Shown here in pieces: positions 1 to 6,665 of a stretch of 13,238 nt of DNA (the first letter of the stretch is position 1; each line of letters starts with the position of its first letter). The position numbers and the translations under genes are program-made. The notes under the pieces were generated by a model. It was not told the DNA's origin, searched no databases, and worked only from the letters and a program-made list of their open reading frames with translations. The stretch is taken from assembly GCA_027577415.1 (NCBI GenBank), contig JANBQS010000709.1, forward strand, positions 1-13,238, read 5' to 3'. The stretch is from Coemansia sp. RSA 922. Taxonomy: Eukaryota > Kickxellomycota > Kickxellomycetes > Kickxellales > Kickxellaceae.

Positions 1-426
1 TGGCATATATACCAACAGAATAGCTGCACTCTCTTACTATGAAACTGCGGCCACCATGCTGTTGCCCAAATTGTCAAGTGTTGGGGGTGGAAGGTATGAT
101 GTACAAATGCCGTAGCCTCTTGCGTAATAAGTCCACTGTTTCCCCCAACGCCCTGCCAAAGAAATTATTATAGCTTTGGCAGTGTATTAAGGTAAAGTGT
201 TGGTACTTGGGACACGAGGAGAAAAAGTACTCTCCCATTGGTGGAGAAACCAAAGTCGCCTTTGTTGAAACAACTTTGCAGTATGCAACCACAGCACACA
301 TACCCCCTTTCTTTATCCAATTCGGTTCGTCTATTGGGTTAAAAGAATTGGGGATCTTTGCCCATCTTTCAAGTCTGTCTTTTTTGCTGTACTTTAAAAG
401 GGCTTTCTCACTTGTCTAAAGGAGGA

Positions 427-448
427 GTGGGCATTCTAGCATGCCCAC
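427..448. repeat. Perfect 8-bp inverted repeat with 6-nt loop
   Basis: GTGGGCAT at 427-434 and its exact reverse complement ATGCCCAC at 441-448 are separated by TCTAGC. It lies 27 bp downstream of the TATA-like TTTAAAAG. It could be a dyad protein-binding site or a hairpin in the 5' leader; nothing in the sequence decides between them. Confidence 0.5.
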
Positions 449-504
449 CCGCTTTTGTGGGGGGTTGGAAGCTGCACTTCTTTCCTTGCCCTTTATTTCC
501 AATA

Positions 505-523
505 AATTATTATTATTATTATT
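505..523. repeat. ATT trinucleotide microsatellite
   Basis: About six consecutive ATT units lie within an AT-rich leader roughly 70-85 bp upstream of the ATG at 592. The motif overlaps the TATTATTTTT-type composition seen just upstream of several other start codons here, so it may be an expanded version of a leader element rather than a neutral repeat. Confidence 0.6.
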
Positions 524-591
524 TTTCCAACGAATTGTCCACCACATAATTTTATTCCTTCTATTACAATATACCATATAACTTTTGACAA

Positions 592-997
592 ATGAGCAAG
601 CCGTATGAACTACAGACATATGCACCAATGAACCTACTTGACACAGACAACGAGCTCAACCCAAGCAAACTAGAAATAGAACCCAGCACCACATTCAGTG
701 TTGCTGAGATTCGTTACTACTACAAACAAAACAAAAAGTAAATAGAGAAGCACATCTACTCAATACATTTTTAGAAAAGTACCATTGATGTCAAGGATTT
801 AAATACAATTATAAAGCAAAGAGGAGTATTGCTCAGAAACACTTGGATTGGATGGTTCCGAGTTTTCGGCTGATGACATGGAGTATTCAGACAATGTACT
901 GAGAAAATATAGTGTACCTTTAATCACAATCCGTGTCAGCTACAGACGAATAATGAAAACCCTCAGACAAAAATTTAAAGCATGCTCCACCATCTAA
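592..997 (+). CDS. Small ubiquitin-like (beta-grasp) protein, two exons
   Basis: I propose exons 592-737 and 817-997 with a 79-nt intron at 738-816 (GTAAAT donor, ATAAAG acceptor), giving 108 aa. The unspliced frame stops at 739. Splicing joins codons in phase and closely matches the 78-nt intron length of the gene at 12214. The product reads as a ubiquitin fold. A strand ending in LEIEPS (about residues 28-33; ubiquitin has LEVEPS) is followed by TT and a helix SVAEIRYYYKQ. Then come a strand around ETLGLDG, a YSDNVL turn matching ubiquitin LSDYNI, and a last strand PLITIRV. There is no C-terminal di-glycine, so conjugation is not expected. The tail is basic (YRR, KTLRQKFK). The same T-F...V helix, [LY]-[ST]-D turn and final strand occur in the genes at 1253 and 2337, which suggests one family. 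The AAAG acceptor is weaker than the TTTTTAG at 774, which would give only 57 aa. No function is known. Confidence 0.5.
738..816 (+). other. Proposed 79-nt spliceosomal intron
   Basis: It runs from GTAAATAG to ATTATAAAG. Splicing removes the in-frame TAA at 739 and the TAG at 772 and restores a 59-codon downstream frame that completes the ubiquitin-like pattern. The size agrees with the 78-nt intron at 12295-12372. The acceptor is AAG rather than CAG or TAG, and no strong branch-point consensus is visible, so an RNA read is needed to confirm it. Confidence 0.45.
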
Positions 998-1252
998 TTC
1001 ATGGAACTAGAATTGGTTAGTGCAAGTAATGAGAAAGGAGGATGGTCGCTAGCACACTCTGCAATAACTAGTTAGCGCGTAAAAGATATTTCATAAATGT
1101 AAAGTTTCTTATGTTGAATACTTGAAGAAAAACCACGCTCTATATCTTGAGTATTCGTCCCGTAAACAATATCAAACCAGTATAGTGCCAGCCGAGCTAT
1201 ATGAACCAGGCAGAGTTAAGCCACTCATCCATGGCTAGTTGATAAGAATGTA
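998..1252. other. Convergent intergenic spacer
   Basis: AT-rich spacer between the stop of the + gene ending at 997 and the stop of the - gene ending at 1253. It must hold both 3' ends. No open frame, repeat or RNA gene stands out, and no clear AATAAA was found. Confidence 0.4.
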
Positions 1253-1534
1253 TCACCAGAGACGAAACATCTTGTTTTCATTGTTAGGGTGGGTATAAAT
1301 GGTGGCACCACCTATCAAACGTCTATCATGAAGTGTGTCTGTAAGGGGTACTGTAGCATCATAAAATATATCTGGCCCAGTAATAGAAAAAGTGAAATCC
1401 TGAGCACTAAAACGGTTATCCTTCGCATTTAATTTGGTCATCACACTGGCAAATGTAACGTGAAGGTCTTCAACTTCAGTTTCGTAAATGAATTGCTCGG
1501 GACACTTGTATGCTACGACCGTAATGGTAGGCAT
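1253..1534 (-). CDS. Small ubiquitin-like (beta-grasp) protein, intact tandem copy
   Basis: A 93-aa single-exon protein with no signal peptide or membrane segment. The order of elements fits a beta-grasp fold. Strand 1 is TITVVAY (3-9), strand 2 QFIYETEVE (14-22) and the helix TFASVMTKLNAK (27-38). Strand 3 is DFTFSITGP, followed by a PLTDTL turn that parallels ubiquitin TLSDYN and a last strand ATIYTHP. It ends MFRLW with no Gly-Gly, so it is probably not a conjugated modifier. Its closest relative here is the broken copy at 2337-2648, which shares AY..P..F.Y, TFASVMTKLN, FSA.D.TF.I, LTD.L and G.TIYT.P. A TATA box lies 104 bp upstream of the ATG. The fold is inferred by eye. No conserved catalytic residues were seen and no function is assigned. 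The name could be wrong if this is an unrelated alpha/beta mini-protein, but its coding status is well supported by the paralogue. Confidence 0.65.
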   Translation of the reverse strand: MPTITVVAYKCPEQFIYETEVEDLHVTFASVMTKLNAKDNRFSAQDFTFSITGPDIFYDATVPLTDTLHDRRLIGGATIYTHPNNENKMFRLW

Positions 1535-1836
1535 GGCTAGTATTGTTAAATAGTGATAGTATCAAATGTGTGAGATGTGTGCTGGCAAAGAAATGTATAT
1601 TGGCAGTGCCGGTGCATACTTTTTCTCTGCTTTTTATACCAGCTGGAGTGGGAATGGGACACCCATTTTTCTAAGCCTTCAGTCATAGGATGACGCCTTA
1701 TCCCAACAAACCTATAAAATGTTACAAAAAGGGGATGTGTCCTGGAAAATAAGTATGACCTAAATTCTTTCCTCACTTGGAAAAGAAAAAGGACACACGA
1801 CAACTCTTTTAAAGCAATCACGCCATAGACATGTCA
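1270..1836 (-). repeat. Tandem duplication, unit 1 (ubiquitin-like gene plus promoter)
   Basis: This direct repeat of 2372-2984 covers coding sequence, leader, TATA and about 200 bp of upstream DNA. Leaders match in GATACT...GTG(A)GA(G)ATG and GCACAC segments. The most distal match is a 23-bp block at 1814-1836 (GCAATCACG...CATGTCA), which I count as 18/23 identical to 2962-2984. Divergence elsewhere upstream is considerable, so the duplication is not recent. Confidence 0.5.
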
Positions 1837-2336
1837 ATAAAACCCAGCATGAACTAATTCTTATTAATTAATGAGGTAAATATGTGTCATGTGTAAACAA
1901 CGACATATTTATTATGCAAGTCCTGAAAAGGGCTGTTCCCACCACTCCATAGATCTGTTGGCCGACAAATTTATAGTAAAATAAAACACTAGTGTATGGT
2001 TCTTGGTTCTTAGCAGATTTTCTGCAGACGACAACCACAGGTAAACTGAAAGTCGTTTCAATCTCTGACACTTGTATACTCAGGTACACACTACAAATGG
2101 TACCTTTCTAGTGTCGTTAGAATAAAAACATTTTCTCTTCTCACTATTCAGTTTTATACGTTTTATTCTTCGTATTTTGGATGCTCAAGCTAGTACCTGT
2201 ATAGGTGAATAATAATATGTGAGTTAAATGGGTGTATTGCTACTTATAGAAAAACTATTGTTCGTGGTCATTATAAAAAAGGCTAATAGCCATATAATAT
2301 CGGCCTTGGAGTGCAGGCATCCCGATGATCAGGATG
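1535..2336 (-). other. Promoter of the 1253 gene and 3' region of the 2337 copy
   Basis: Positions 1535 to about 1850 are the leader and promoter of the minus-strand gene ending at 1253. Positions 1853-2336 hold the 3' flank of the broken paralogue. A palindrome GCATCC-N9-GGATGC lies at 2317-2337, touching the stop codon, and GGCTAATAGCC lies at about 2281-2291 beside an A-run. A minus-strand open frame of about 80 codons (2107 to 1868) is preceded by an AG (CACTAG) but has no start codon and no recognisable motif. I do not call it a gene. Confidence 0.4.
1630..1638 (-). promoter_or_regulatory. TATA box for the 1253-1534 gene
   Basis: The minus strand reads TATAAAAAG with CAGCTG (an E-box-like hexamer) immediately upstream. 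It is 104 bp from the ATG. The paralogue at 2337-2648 has the same CAGCTG-TATAAAA arrangement, so the pair appears conserved after duplication. Confidence 0.7.
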
Positions 2337-2648
2337 CTAGCACTTTTCTAGTACTGGTTCTACCATGGCAATAAACATATTGCTCTGTCTGTCTATCTCA
2401 AGGTCTGGAAATGTGTAAATTGTGTCGCCATCTTTCAAGTTTTTACTCGAAAGTTTATCCGTAAGGCGTACTCACTTGCCTTCCAAACCCTGGCCAATGG
2501 CAAAGGTGTGATCAACAGCGCTGAAGTGCTCATTCTTCTCGTTTAGTTTAGTCATCACACTGGCAAATGTATCATCAAGGCTGTCAACTTGGATGTCGTA
2601 CTTGAATAGGTTAGGATCAGTGTAAGCTTCAACTTTAATGGTGGGCAT
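2337..2648 (-). pseudogene. Ubiquitin-like paralogue with in-frame TGA
   Basis: Read through, the frame is 104 codons from ATG (2646-2648) to TAG (2337-2339), interrupted by one TGA at codon 59 (2472-2474). Both sides of the TGA align without frame change to the intact copy at 1253-1534. Before it are AY..P..F.Y, TFASVMTKLN and FSA.DHTFAI; after it are V.LTDKL, G.TIYTFP and NMF. The simplest reading is a nonsense mutation in a duplicate whose frame is otherwise preserved, hence a young or polymorphic pseudogene, or a 58-aa truncated product. The stop lies in a good splice-donor string (AA|GTGAGT). Splicing there would remove sequence that matches the paralogue's coding part, so I do not favour it. 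The promoter, with TATA 113 bp upstream, is intact. Confidence 0.6.
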
Positions 2649-2984
2649 GGTTAGTATTGGCTGGTGCTAAAAAAAGTATCAAAAGCGTGAGATGATGTGT
2701 GCTTGGTAAATAAAATATATTTTGAAAATTGTTGGAGGGCCGCTCTTTTTCTCCTTTTATAGCAGCTGAGAAGGACGTATTTCCCATCCTCTCCAAGCTT
2801 GCAATCCGAGGATGCCACTGTTTCTGATATGTCTAGAAATCTTAATAGATCACCTGAGTAATATGAAATGTCATTAATTGTAATATGAAACAATAAAGGC
2901 GACATTCTTTCCACAAAAGAATGTGCTGCAAAAAGAAGGCTGTAAGCACGTCCTTTTCAGAGCAACTACGTCATTGGCATGTCA
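2372..2984 (-). repeat. Tandem duplication, unit 2 (ubiquitin-like copy plus promoter)
   Basis: Direct repeat partner of 1270-1836, offset by about 1.1 kb. Shared blocks are the coding region, the leader (GATACTTT, ACACATC), CAGCTG-TATAAAA, a CAAGCTTGCAATCCGAGGATG-like block and the distal 23-bp block at 2962-2984. The spacer 2649-3048 contains this promoter and the 3' end of the gene at 3049-4491, and nothing else that I can recognise. Confidence 0.5.
2754..2761 (-). promoter_or_regulatory. TATA box for the 2337-2648 copy
   Basis: The minus strand reads TATAAAAG directly downstream of CAGCTG, 113 bp before the ATG. The same hexamer-TATA pair occurs in the sister copy at 1630-1644. The core promoter is kept even though the coding frame has a stop. 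Confidence 0.65.
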
Positions 2985-3048
2985 GGTGAACCTCAGGGAG
3001 CTTGATCAAAGATGTTAATTTGCAAAGAAAAATATATTTGATAAACAC

Positions 3049-4491
3049 CTAGTCGCTATCGTCATTATCCAAATTTCTAGAAGAATGCCTAGCCTCTCGC
3101 TTTTTTCTCATATTGACAGCCCTCGCCTTTGCCAAGGTGGAATTAGGACTAACAACCATTCTCGCCTCACTGCTACCCATGTCATCAGCGCCAGTATCAA
3201 AGACGACTTCAAAGACCTGGCCCAACAACGGGTTGTCAACAAACTGCCTATTGATACCACCACCCAACACGGCACGGAAAGCATGCAGACGCAAGATCCT
3301 TGGCCAGTCAGCAAAGCTCACAGACCTACCACGGAACGCCAACTTCAATTCTGGAGCTTCTCCATTCTCGATAGTCTGGAGTACGCCACGCACAGCCGAC
3401 CGCTGCGCATGAGTGTCACGTCGCCCATGGCGCTTGGAGCTCTGGTGCTTAATGGCAGAGAGCGTACCAACTAGCTCATCTTGCCGGTCAAATTCAAACC
3501 GACCATTTTCTTGCCGAGATAGCTCAGAATGCATAAGCGCAAAGTTCTGCGCTGCTGCCAGTCGCACCTCAATGGAGTCGGCGGCCAGTGCTTCGAGGTG
3601 TGCATCGAAGGCTCGGTCAAACATCTTCTCGGCTACGCGGGCATTGGCATCAACTACGACAGTCATCAAAAGCCCGTATGTTTCAAGCGCCTGACGCATA
3701 ACTGCAGCTGGAGCCGGCTCCAATTCCTCCTCCTCCTCCTCTTCGCTTTCTTCTTGCTCAAAGGCGTCGTCGTCATCTTCGGCGCGGGGAGCATCGGGGT
3801 GGATGAACCAGTCGCCAACAAACTTTAGCACTTCCGCAGCGTCATTATAATCAGCACCCGACACAAAGCTGGCGACTCCCAGCGCGGCCAAGGCCATGAC
3901 CCGTACGTGTGGGGACAAGTGCTTGTCTCTGGCGAGCGTCTTCAAAAACACCTTGACCTCAGTGTACTCGTTAGCCGAAGCGTCGACGCCAAAGTTGATG
4001 AACCAAAGAGCAATGCCTCTCAGCGCCAGCATACCCTCGATTTGGGACTTTGCAGTCTTTGCACACTTTTTCAATGCCTCCAAGCTGGCCAGTCGCCGGC
4101 CCTCCATCGCCTCTCCCACGTAGACGTGTGCCATGACCTGCGCCACCGTCGCCAGGCCTCTTTCCCTAGTGCATACGCGCTTCTCGCCCAGCGTGTCCAA
4201 TGCCGACTGCAAAGTGTCTTGCCAGTTGTCTGTGTTCTCCATTGCCACGTCCTCGGCTGTTTCTTCGCTGGTCTCGTTGATTACCCAGGTGTCGTCAGAC
4301 GCCATGCTGGCGGCGTCGTCAAAGTCCTCTTCGTTGTCGGACACGTCGCGGCTGGCTGCTACGCTGCGCGGTGACTTTGGTGTGGCCTTGCGTGAAGACC
4401 TATTGCCTGAAGTGGAGCGGCCGCTGGAGCTGGGTACGCGGCCGGCATTCAAAGCAGCACGAAGTAATTCGTTTGTATTGCTACCCGACAT
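3049..4491 (-). CDS. IFRD1/IFRD2-family protein
   Basis: A 480-aa intronless protein. Residues 1-80 are Ser/Arg- then Asp/Glu-rich and probably disordered. Residues 88-345 are helical with the spacing of IFRD armadillo-like repeats (LASLEALKKCAKTAKS, RVMALAALGVASFVSG, VRLAAAQNFALMHSEL). An acidic insert fills 238-260. Residues 350-415 carry the family signature: SSKRHGRRDTHAQRS, then VLQTIENGE.PELKLAFRG, then SFADWPRILRLHAFRAVLGGGI. A short C-terminal piece STLAKARAVNMRKKREAR (451-468) matches the basic IFRD C-terminal tail. In animals IFRD1 is a transcriptional co-regulator and IFRD2 binds inactive ribosomes through its C-terminus, so a ribosome or translation role is plausible, but this is inference from family. 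I first considered a HEAT-repeat condensin subunit; the KR.GRRD..AQRS and DW.R...L.AFR.VLG signatures decide for IFRD. The acidic insert is coded by repeated GAG/GAA triplets and is slippage-prone. Confidence 0.85.
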   Translation of the reverse strand: MSGSNTNELLRAALNAGRVPSSSGRSTSGNRSSRKATPKSPRSVAASRDVSDNEEDFDDAASMASDDTWVINETSEETAEDVAMENTDNWQDTLQSALDTLGEKRVCTRERGLATVAQVMAHVYVGEAMEGRRLASLEALKKCAKTAKSQIEGMLALRGIALWFINFGVDASANEYTEVKVFLKTLARDKHLSPHVRVMALAALGVASFVSGADYNDAAEVLKFVGDWFIHPDAPRAEDDDDAFEQEESEEEEEEELEPAPAAVMRQALETYGLLMTVVVDANARVAEKMFDRAFDAHLEALAADSIEVRLAAAQNFALMHSELSRQENGRFEFDRQDELVGTLSAIKHQSSKRHGRRDTHAQRSAVRGVLQTIENGEAPELKLAFRGRSVSFADWPRILRLHAFRAVLGGGINRQFVDNPLLGQVFEVVFDTGADDMGSSEARMVVSPNSTLAKARAVNMRKKREARHSSRNLDNDDSD

Positions 4492-4666
4492 TCTTGTCTT
4501 GTGTGAGAAATTTGTAAAAATAAAATATTTTTTTTTTTTTTTAGAAAAAAGGGTAGAGGAATAAAAAAAAAATAGGGATAAGGGGGAAAAGGAGACTTTA
4601 TTGGCAAAAAAAGAGGGGTGGTTTTTTTTTTTGTTTGTAGCTGCGGCTACCGCAGTAGAAAAAAAA
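4492..4666 (-). promoter_or_regulatory. Poly(A/T)-rich leader of the IFRD-family gene
   Basis: It contains an uninterrupted T run of about 16 at 4527-4542 (an A-tract on the sense strand) followed by TATTTTATTTTTAC and then a short leader to the ATG at 4491. It also holds the 3' end of the upstream gene (stop at 4667). No TATA box was seen. A-tracts act as nucleosome-excluding elements in fungal promoters, which fits a housekeeping gene. Confidence 0.5.
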
Positions 4667-5083
4667 CTATGTGACTGGAGTGAGAAAGCTTTGCAGGCTA
4701 CGAGCCGTGGCTACATCCAATTTGTAATCCTTGGCCACTTGCTCCACTGCCAGGCCGCTGCCAAGGTCACGCAGCAGCTTGGAGATCTGCTGGCTCTCGA
4801 TTCGATTCGCCGCGTCACATGCCTGCCGCTGTCTCAGGGCCTGCACGTTGGTGTTGTCCTTGGCAGGCGCCATCCCCGTCATCGTCGTGTGCTGCTTTGG
4901 GTTGAGGAACCGCTTGAGGTTGGCTGCCATCATCTGCCCACCGCTATCTTCCTCTTGAGCAGCAGAGTCTTCGCCGAGTATTTCCTCTCGTGTCTTTACT
5001 GCTGGTGGCTGTGATGTCCGCGGTAACCGCATCCCGCCCTTCAACGTCTTGCGCGCTAGTGTCTTTGAACCTGACTGCCCCAT
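4667..5083 (-). CDS. NDUFAF4-like complex I assembly factor, N-myristoylation motif
   Basis: A 138-aa single-exon protein. The C-terminal third (about 98-136) has SQQISKLLRDLGSG followed by VEQVAKDYKLDVATARSLQSFLTP. This parallels the human NDUFAF4 region with a short helix, then E.I...Y.L....V..LL..F. NDUFAF4 is a membrane-attached mitochondrial factor needed for early complex I assembly. The N-terminus MGQSGSK is a good N-myristoylation consensus (Gly2, Ser6, Lys7), and animal NDUFAF4 also starts Met-Gly. The middle is polar, Gln/Ala-rich and probably disordered. The divergent neighbour 214 bp away encodes mitochondrial uS7, which supports a mitochondrial role. Similarity is confined to a short helical motif, so this is a moderate call. 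It implies that the organism keeps respiratory complex I. Confidence 0.6.
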   Translation of the reverse strand: MGQSGSKTLARKTLKGGMRLPRTSQPPAVKTREEILGEDSAAQEEDSGGQMMAANLKRFLNPKQHTTMTGMAPAKDNTNVQALRQRQACDAANRIESQQISKLLRDLGSGLAVEQVAKDYKLDVATARSLQSFLTPVT

Positions 5084-5297
5084 TTGAAGTTAAAATAATA
5101 TGTAGTTAAATTGCTTGGCTGACAAGAGAAACAGAGATAATCTTTGCTGATGACAAGCAATAGCTTGGTGATCATGTTTTAATCAATCACCAGAGTACAA
5201 ATATTTATTCCTCTCGCTATCAATTCAACTCACAACGATTCACGATTATTTTTTGTAATCTCTTTATCTTTTCCCAACCAAAAAAATATTTTTTATT
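5084..5297. promoter_or_regulatory. Divergent promoter between two mitochondrial-protein genes
   Basis: A 214-bp AT-rich interval drives the NDUFAF4-like gene leftward and the mitochondrial uS7 gene rightward. It has ATTG/CAAT pentamers on both strands around 5110-5190 and no canonical TATAAAAAG. A-rich/TATTATTTTA leaders sit against both start codons (5084-5105 and 5279-5297). Co-regulation of the two genes is inferred from shared spacing and shared organelle. Confidence 0.5.
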
Positions 5298-5906
5298 ATG
5301 TCTTTTCGTTCGTTGTTTGCCACAGTCCTTCCCCGGACGTCCACTTTTGTGTCTCGGTCGTATGTGACCAAAATGCAGACCAAAGTAATGGACACAATTC
5401 TAACCACCTCACCAATGGAAGTAAACCCACTCTCAGGACTCCCCTCACCACTAATCTCAGCCAGCGACCGCCAGCGTCTCCGCAACGACCCACTTCTCTC
5501 GCAATTGGTGAACATGATAATGCGCGATGGCAAAAAAATGCGTGCCGAACGCTTTGTCCAAACAGCTCTCCTCGATATCAGAGAACATACAAACTCTGAT
5601 CCCTACAGACTGCTCTCGGATGCAGTTGATTTGGTGACGCCGATTATGGATACTAGGAGTGCTCGTCAGGGGTCGAAAGTTATTCAGGTGCCGAGAGCAC
5701 TTAATCTGAGGCAAAGGAGACGTCGCGCTATAGTGTGGATTTTGGAAACTGCCGCTAGAAGAAACGAACGTCAGGTACATCTTAGACTGTCGGGAGAACT
5801 ACAGGCTATTGTCAATGGTACATCGACTATCCTCGAAAAGAAACTTCAGTTGCATAAATCTGTCTTGGCTAATCGCTCAAACATTCGTACGACCAAGCGC
5901 TTCTAA
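5298..5906 (+). CDS. Mitochondrial small-subunit ribosomal protein uS7m
   Basis: A 202-aa protein of the bacterial S7/mitochondrial RPS7 family, which binds the 3' major domain of the small-subunit rRNA and nucleates assembly of the 30S-type head. Residues 1-25 (MSFRSLF.TVLPRTSTFVSRSY) are Arg/Ser-rich with no acidic residue, typical of a mitochondrial presequence. The mature part starts near DRQRLRNDPLLSQLVNMIMRDGKK (58-81), followed by RAERFVQTALLDI and PYRLLSDAVDLVTPIMDTRSAR. The conserved beta-hairpin is KVIQVPRALNLRQRRRRAIVWILE, then the C-terminal RLSGELQAI, LQLHKSVLANRS and basic KRF end. All hallmark uS7 blocks are present and there is no intron. The ATG at 5298 is the first one and gives the presequence; a second in-frame Met at residue 26 would lose it. 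The stop lies 15 nt from the stop of the convergent phosphatase gene. Confidence 0.92.
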   Translation: MSFRSLFATVLPRTSTFVSRSYVTKMQTKVMDTILTTSPMEVNPLSGLPSPLISASDRQRLRNDPLLSQLVNMIMRDGKKMRAERFVQTALLDIREHTNSDPYRLLSDAVDLVTPIMDTRSARQGSKVIQVPRALNLRQRRRRAIVWILETAARRNERQVHLRLSGELQAIVNGTSTILEKKLQLHKSVLANRSNIRTTKRF

Positions 5907-5921
5907 AATATATTTCTTTAT
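5907..5921. other. 15-nt convergent stop-to-stop spacer
   Basis: Only 15 bases separate the uS7m stop (+) from the phosphatase stop (-). Each mRNA must therefore end inside the other gene's coding sequence, or both must end within this AT-rich patch. The 3' UTRs probably overlap as antisense RNA. Confidence 0.7.
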
Positions 5922-6665
5922 TTAAAGGTTTGGTGATAATAGAGCGTTAACTGTCCATGTCAATTGTGGTGTAGAACCAATTGTTGCCTTGAATAGTGCG
6001 CAGTAGGGGACGTCGTTGCCTGTCTCTAGTCTGCGAGTCGTGGCCCAGCGCAACGCAGTGATTCCTGCACCATGCGTAACAAGCACAACCACTCGCCTAC
6101 TCTTCCTCTCACTAATAGCCCCTGTAGCTATATGATCAAGCACCGCCCCGTATCTCACTAACATGGACTGAAAGTTCTCCGGAAACACTGGCAGCCCCTC
6201 ACACGCCGGACGATACCCCTCGTCAAAGACCATATTCCCACACACAACGCCCGTCCTAATCTCCTCTCGCCTCACAGCAACAATGCCAGTGGGTACATTA
6301 TCAGCCGAGTGAAAGTAATTTTCGTTAATTACTTCCGATAACCCTGGCTCCACAGCAACCCGCCACAACGGGTTATTTTCCTTACAGAATCCTTCATAAA
6401 TTGCTTCGCCGGTCTCTGCGCAGCGCAGAAACGGCGATGTGAGCATTATGTATTCGGTGTCGGTTTGTGGCTCGAGGTCTCGGATCATTGTACCGGCTTT
6501 CCGAGCTTGTGCATATCCGTCGGCGGTTAGCGGTGGGTCATATGGAGTTGTAGATGTCAGTGTCCAATTATCGTCTATATGGTCAATACGCTCGCCATGA
6601 CGCACTACGTAGATAGTCAGTTGGTCTGTTGATAGTTTGTTTTTTGCTGGTAGAAGAGAAAGCAT
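5922..6665 (-). CDS. Histidine phosphatase-superfamily protein, UBASH3/Tfc7-like
   Basis: A 247-aa single-exon protein of the phosphoglycerate-mutase-like clade-1 histidine phosphatases. The active-site set is complete: R22-H23-G24-E25-R26 (RHGER, His23 the phospho-acceptor), R81 in SPFLRC, E111 in GLSE (probable proton donor) and H198 in VTHGAG. RHGERIDHID with YDPPLTADG.AQA is characteristic of the subgroup that includes animal UBASH3 (STS) phosphatases and the fungal TFIIIC subunit Tfc7 and its cytosolic paralogues. The protein has no UBA or SH3 domain, no signal peptide and no membrane segment, so it is probably a stand-alone cytosolic or nuclear phosphatase. The substrate is unknown. A glycolytic mutase is unlikely because the length and the ER after RHG differ. 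The ATG at 6665 follows an AT-rich leader (TATTATTTTATA). Confidence 0.8.
   Translation of the reverse strand: MLSLLPAKNKLSTDQLTIYVVRHGERIDHIDDNWTLTSTTPYDPPLTADGYAQARKAGTMIRDLEPQTDTEYIMLTSPFLRCAETGEAIYEGFCKENNPLWRVAVEPGLSEVINENYFHSADNVPTGIVAVRREEIRTGVVCGNMVFDEGYRPACEGLPVFPENFQSMLVRYGAVLDHIATGAISERKSRRVVVLVTHGAGITALRWATTRRLETGNDVPYCALFKATIGSTPQLTWTVNALLSPNL

Larger units (their letters stand above)
1..591 (+). promoter_or_regulatory. Upstream/leader region of the 592-997 gene
   Basis: No convincing gene was found here; the short open frames on both strands have no recognisable content. The stretch looks like a promoter plus leader. It has ATTGG (inverse CCAAT) at about 236-240 and 332-336, and a TATA-like TTTAAAAG at 393-400. 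An 8-bp inverted repeat TGCCAAAG/CTTTGGCA lies at 154-161 and 174-181. A perfect 8-bp inverted repeat GTGGGCAT/ATGCCCAC with a 6-nt spacer lies at 427-448. An ATT trinucleotide run sits at about 505-523. Assignment to the 592 gene is inferred from orientation. The TATA-like element is about 195 bp from the ATG, farther than in the other small genes of the window. Confidence 0.4.

Noticed and set aside
738..774. 37-nt intron ending at TTTTTAG
   Set aside because: Too short compared with the other intron, and it leads to a stop after a few residues without completing the fold.
1868..2107. Minus-strand open frame of about 80 codons
   Set aside because: No ATG, no motif and no paralogue. It lies in the 3' flank of the broken ubiquitin-like copy. 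The acceptor-like AG in front is not enough.
2273..2291. GGCTA/TAGCC palindrome followed by a T run on the minus strand, resembling an intrinsic terminator
   Set aside because: Intrinsic termination of this type is bacterial and the locus is eukaryotic nuclear. The stem is only 5 bp.
2361..2476. Intron explaining the TGA (GTGAGT donor)
   Set aside because: The sequence to be removed matches the coding part of the intact paralogue (LTD.L, TIYT.P), so a nonsense mutation is simpler.
3049..4491. Condensin HEAT-repeat subunit
   Set aside because: The helical repeats suggest it at first, but the C-terminal KR.GRRD..AQRS, AFRG and DW.R...AFR.VLG signatures belong to the IFRD family.
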